DNA from: an uncultured Clostridia bacterium | GTDB lineage: Bacteria; Bacillota; Clostridia; TANB77; CAG-508 | Length of the DNA: 33,087 bases | Assembly: GCA_904384245.1 (NCBI GenBank) | Contig: CAJFJM010000019.1 | Location: forward strand, 1 to 33,087 | Direction: 5' to 3' | Part shown: piece by piece, positions 29,797 to 33,087 of the stretch | Numbering within the stretch: position 1 is the stretch's first letter | Layout: the number at the start of each line of letters is the position of its first letter | Position numbers and translations under genes: made by a program | The notes under the pieces: model-generated | What the model saw: the letters and a program-made list of their open reading frames with translations, nothing else | What the model was told of the DNA's origin: nothing | Database searches by the model: none

Positions 29797-30435
29797 ATGA
29801 TAAAATATTTAAAAAATGAGATATTAGAAACTAGCAAAAATATAGCAGAAAGAGTAAATAATGCTAGAATAAATGAAGAAGATATAAAAAATGTAGAATT
29901 TATTGAATATATTGATAATGAACTAGATTCATATAATATTGAATTTTCAAATGTTATATTTAAAAATTGTATTTGTCAAAATTCAAATTTTAATAAAGCA
30001 GAATTTACAAATGTAATTTTCGAAAACTGTGATTTTTCTAATTGTGACTTTTCAGAAACATCTTTTATAAAAACAAAAATAAAGAATTGTAAATTTATAG
30101 GAAGTAATTTAACAGAAAGTATAATTTATGATACAGAAATAATAGAATCAATTTTTGAATATGCAAATTTATCAAATACAAAATGTAAAAATTTAAAAAT
30201 AGAAAATAGCAATTTTCAAGTAGTAAGTATAAACCAAAGTAATTTAAATCAGCTAATACTAAATAATGTAAATTTTCAAAAATCACAATTTTTTAAAACT
30301 AAACTTAATAAAATTGATTTTACTACTTGTAATATAAGTGGTATAACTGTAGATATAAATGACTTAAAAGGAATGATAGTAAATGAATATCAAGCATTAG
30401 AGTTGTCAAATTTATTAGGTATCATTATAAGATAA
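29797..30435 (+). CDS. Pentapeptide-repeat protein
   Basis: The 212-residue protein has about 25 pentapeptide units of the A(N/D)LXX/FXX type between residues 47 and 172 (for example SNFNKAEFTNVIFENCDFSN), predicting a right-handed beta-helix. Helical ends are present, and the C-terminal DLKGMIVNEYQALELSNLLGI resembles the C-terminus of Qnr/MfpA-like and related proteins. Some such proteins mimic DNA and protect gyrase, but sequence alone cannot show this, and many are not resistance factors. AAGGATAAT precedes the ATG at long spacing. The 267 bp after it (30436-30702) are AT-rich, with only a weak TAAGAAA/TTTCTTA hairpin at 30544-30563. Confidence 0.85.
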   Translation: MIKYLKNEILETSKNIAERVNNARINEEDIKNVEFIEYIDNELDSYNIEFSNVIFKNCICQNSNFNKAEFTNVIFENCDFSNCDFSETSFIKTKIKNCKFIGSNLTESIIYDTEIIESIFEYANLSNTKCKNLKIENSNFQVVSINQSNLNQLILNNVNFQKSQFFKTKLNKIDFTTCNISGITVDINDLKGMIVNEYQALELSNLLGIIIR

Positions 30436-30702
30436 TGGAAATAATGTTTATGAATAATAAAAGATTCTATATTTATACTAAAATTTTTATTTAATATTTT
30501 ATGTGGAATTAGTAAAGTTCATTATAAAAATTGTGATGAATATTAAGAAATTTATTTTTCTTACAATAAATATAACTTATTTTTTAGAACAATATATATT
30601 TTTGATTTATTAAAATAAATTCCTATATAAATATAAAACTTCAAATATATGTATATTTAATAATTTTATAAAAATATAAATTAAAAGAAAGGAGAATTAA
30701 AA

Positions 30703-32727
30703 ATGAAAGGTAAAAAGGGACTAATAATTGCACTAATAATAATTATTATATTAGTAATAGCAATAGTAGGAGGAGTTATATATTTAAATCAACCTAAAGA
30801 AACAGCAGAGCAAGTATTTACAAATTATATTTCACTATTGAATGAAAAAAAATATGATGAGCTATATTCATATATATCTACACAATCTAAAGCTGAAATT
30901 TCAAAAGAAGATTTTGTAGCAAGAAATAAAAATATATATGAAGGAATTGATGCAGTAAATATAGAAGTACAAATTCAAAGTCAAGAAAAAGAAGGGAAAA
31001 CAGCAAAAATCACATATAACGAAAATATGTCAACATCAGCAGGAAATATATCATTTGAAAATACAGCTAATTTAGTTATAGAAGATAAAGAATATAAGAT
31101 AGAGTGGTCATCAGCAATGATATTTCCAGAATTAAGAGACACAGATAAAGTACGAGTATCTACAATTGAATCTACAAGAGGAGAAATTCTAGATAGAAAT
31201 GGAGACAAATTAGCAGAAAATGGTAGTATCTCTTCAATAGGAATAGTACCAGGAAAATTAAGTGAAAATAAAGAACAAGATTTACAAAAAATATCAGAAT
31301 TAACAGGAGTATCTGTAGAATATATAAATAATCAATTATCACAATCATGGGTTTCAGACGATACTTTTGTACCAATAAAAAAAGTTTCAACATCAGAAAC
31401 AGAACTAAAAAATCAATTATTACAAATATCAGGAATCCAAATAAATTCTACTTCTGCAAGAGTATATCCATTAGGAAATGAAGCATCACATTTAATTGGA
31501 TATGTACAAACAATAAATGCAGAAGAGTTAGAGCAAAATGCAGGAAAAGGATATAGTTCAACAAGTTTAATTGGAAAGTCAGGATTAGAAGCAGCATATG
31601 AAGATAGATTAAGAGGAATAGATGGAACAGAAATATATATACAAGATGAAGAAGGTAATAAATTAAAAACATTAGCAAAACAAGACAAAAAAGATGGAGA
31701 AGATATTAAATTAACAATAGACAGTAATCTGCAAAAAGAAATATATGAGCAAATGAAAAATGATAAAGGACTATGGGTGGTAATGGAGCCAAATACAGGA
31801 GAAATATTAGCAGCAGTTAGTACACCAACATATGATTCAAATGATTTTGTACTTGGACTTTCAACAGATGAATGGAATACTTTAAATAATGATGCAAGTA
31901 AACCACTATTTAATAGATTTACACAAAAATATTGTCCAGGTTCAACATTTAAATCAATAACAGCAGCAATAGCATTATCAACAGGAACAATAACTCCAGA
32001 TTCAACAGTTCAATATTCAGGAACAAGTTGGCAAAAAGATTCAAGTTGGGGAGATTATAATGTAACAACATTAACACCATATAGCGGAGCAAAAAATGTA
32101 GCAAATGCATTATTATATTCAGATAATATATTTTTTGCACAAACAGTATTGCAAATGGGAGCAGATACATTTACACAAAATTTAAAAAATATAGGATTTA
32201 ATGAAAGTTTAGACTTCCCATTAACACTTGCAAAATCACAATATAGTTCATCAGAAGACGGAGAAATTAGTACAGAAATAAAATTAGCAGACACAGGATA
32301 TGGACAAGGAGACTTATTAGTAAATCCAATTCACATGGCATCAATATATTCAGCATTTGCAAATGGAGGAAGTATGGTAAAACCATATATAGAATACAAC
32401 AATGGAGAAACAGAAATATACAAAGAAAATGTATTTACAGAAGAAGCAGCAGAAACAGTAAAAAATGATTTAATCCAAGTAGTAGAGACAGGAACTGCAA
32501 ATGATATGAAAATAAACGGACTAACTATAGCCGGAAAAACAGGAACAGCAGAGTTAAAAACATCAAATGAAGACACAGAAAGTGGAACATTAGGATGGTT
32601 TAACTGTTTCACAATAGGACGCAGTCAAGGAGATTTATTGATGGTAGGAATGGTAGAAAACACTCAAAACAACAGTAGTGGAGGAAGCCACTATATCATC
32701 AGCAAAATGAAAGCAATATTACAATAG
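30703..32727 (+). CDS. MecA/PBP3-type class B penicillin-binding protein (transpeptidase)
   Basis: It cross-links peptidoglycan outside the cell. The 674-residue product has an N-terminal membrane anchor (7-28), an NTF2-like MecA_N domain (about 32-145), a dimerisation domain (about 150-320) and a transpeptidase domain. Its active-site motifs are complete: STFK at 414-417, SDN at 473-475 and KTGT at 612-615. The MecA_N domain places it with PBP2a of staphylococci, PBP5 of enterococci and Bacillus PbpC. Members can have low beta-lactam affinity, but that is not inferable here, and such proteins are normal chromosomal genes in Firmicutes. AAAGGAG precedes the ATG. Its TAG stop is the first three bases of a hairpin repeat. 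Confidence 0.93.
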   Translation: MKGKKGLIIALIIIIILVIAIVGGVIYLNQPKETAEQVFTNYISLLNEKKYDELYSYISTQSKAEISKEDFVARNKNIYEGIDAVNIEVQIQSQEKEGKTAKITYNENMSTSAGNISFENTANLVIEDKEYKIEWSSAMIFPELRDTDKVRVSTIESTRGEILDRNGDKLAENGSISSIGIVPGKLSENKEQDLQKISELTGVSVEYINNQLSQSWVSDDTFVPIKKVSTSETELKNQLLQISGIQINSTSARVYPLGNEASHLIGYVQTINAEELEQNAGKGYSSTSLIGKSGLEAAYEDRLRGIDGTEIYIQDEEGNKLKTLAKQDKKDGEDIKLTIDSNLQKEIYEQMKNDKGLWVVMEPNTGEILAAVSTPTYDSNDFVLGLSTDEWNTLNNDASKPLFNRFTQKYCPGSTFKSITAAIALSTGTITPDSTVQYSGTSWQKDSSWGDYNVTTLTPYSGAKNVANALLYSDNIFFAQTVLQMGADTFTQNLKNIGFNESLDFPLTLAKSQYSSSEDGEISTEIKLADTGYGQGDLLVNPIHMASIYSAFANGGSMVKPYIEYNNGETEIYKENVFTEEAAETVKNDLIQVVETGTANDMKINGLTIAGKTGTAELKTSNEDTESGTLGWFNCFTIGRSQGDLLMVGMVENTQNNSSGGSHYIISKMKAILQ

Positions 32728-32783
32728 GGATTGAGGGACGGTCCTTAAAATCCCTCCTAGGATGGATTTTGGGGACGGACCTT
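32725..32783 (+). repeat. REP-A hairpin repeat overlapping the PBP stop codon
   Basis: This third forward copy of the 59-bp repeat starts with TAGGGATTGAGGGACGG, whose TAG is the PBP stop, and ends GGGGACGGACCTT. The palindrome at 32747-32770 has one mismatch (GGATGG in place of GGAGGG). Confidence 0.9.
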
Positions 32784-32828
32784 GAAATATTTTTAAAAAT
32801 AGTGTGATTATGTAAATATTTTTATTAT

Positions 32829-32861
32829 AAAAAGCTTAAGAATTGAATCTTAAGCTTTTTT
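32829..32861 (+). terminator. PBP transcript terminator
   Basis: AAAAAGCTTAAGA (32829-32841) pairs perfectly with TCTTAAGCTTTTT (32848-32860) across a 6-nt loop and runs into T. It lies about 100 bp after the PBP stop. Confidence 0.9.
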
Positions 32862-32890
32862 GTATATAATGATATAAAATTTTAGATTTT

Positions 32891-32923
32891 AATATTCTTT
32901 AAGTAGGATACTTAAAGAATATT
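32891..32923. terminator. Second perfect hairpin near the window end
   Basis: AATATTCTTTAAGTA (32891-32905) pairs perfectly with TACTTAAAGAATATT (32909-32923) around a 3-nt loop. It may terminate a gene converging from beyond the window. I see nothing in 32924-33087. Confidence 0.5.
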
Positions 32924-33087
32924 TATAGAATTATTTTATCAATATTTTTATTAGAAATCAAGTTGTTTATAAGATATTTTTAGATAAAATGTTACTAGAT
33001 AATGGTTTTTAATGTAAAATTCTATCAAATCCACCCATAGTAATAGTTTTGTAACGAAAATTTAATATTAAAATTTTTATTAATTTT

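Noticed and set aside
30703..32727. Acquired methicillin-resistance gene (mecA)
   Set aside because: The domain layout is shared with ordinary chromosomal class B PBPs of Firmicutes, and there is no mec cassette, regulator pair or mobile context. Only the family assignment is supported.

Overview
The window comes from a very AT-rich, low-GC Gram-positive anaerobe, most likely a spore-forming member of the Clostridia, possibly an uncultured gut lineage. Arginine is almost always AGA, ribosome binding sites are strong AGGAGG types, and TTG starts occur (metG, trmB). An oxygen-sensitive class III ribonucleotide reductase and the spore germination pair CwlJ/GerQ point the same way. I see no rRNA, tRNA, CRISPR array or transposase gene.

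Layout. 1-6285 is a housekeeping block on the + strand: recJ, a bifunctional relA/spoT, a glyoxalase II-like hydrolase and hisS. 6375-10221 holds an anaerobic nucleotide module: a Crp/Fnr-family regulator diverging from nrdD-nrdG, with an identical 14-bp palindrome in front of each transcription unit. 10249-10798 is a small unknown gene with its own promoter, structured leader and terminator. 10805-13478 (minus strand) is a YcxB-like protein, then murT and gatD (lipid II amidation). After a 0.7-kb gene-free stretch containing a long inverted-repeat element come metG, ogt, trmB, cwlJ, gerQ and pfkA. 19512-20099 holds a second long inverted-repeat element. 20100-24726 is a probable operon: FIST-domain protein, aldehyde dehydrogenase, membrane-anchored protein and FucO-like alcohol dehydrogenase. 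Then follow a thioesterase (minus), a cytoplasmic alpha-amylase, a hemolysin III/TrhA gene, a DUF2569-like membrane protein, an undecaprenol/diacylglycerol kinase, a pentapeptide-repeat protein and a MecA-type class B penicillin-binding protein.

How the genes fit together. The regulator-nrdDG module probably makes dNTPs under anaerobiosis. murT/gatD, the undecaprenol kinase and the class B PBP all serve cell-wall synthesis. pfkA, the amylase and the aldehyde/alcohol dehydrogenases belong to sugar fermentation.

Most unusual observations. (1) cwlJ and trhA are each interrupted by one extra C directly before a GGA glycine codon, so each zero-frame reading meets a CGG codon. By eye CGG is otherwise used in frame only once in the window. 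This could be +1 recoding at a starved codon or paired errors. (2) A 59-bp hairpin repeat follows relA, nrdD and the PBP gene, and its own first three bases are the TAG stop codon in all three. A related hairpin contains the stop codon of metG. (3) Two intergenic elements have perfect 36- and 39-bp AT-rich inverted arms around unrelated, structured cores. (4) The Crp/Fnr palindrome is placed to activate nrdDG and repress its own gene.
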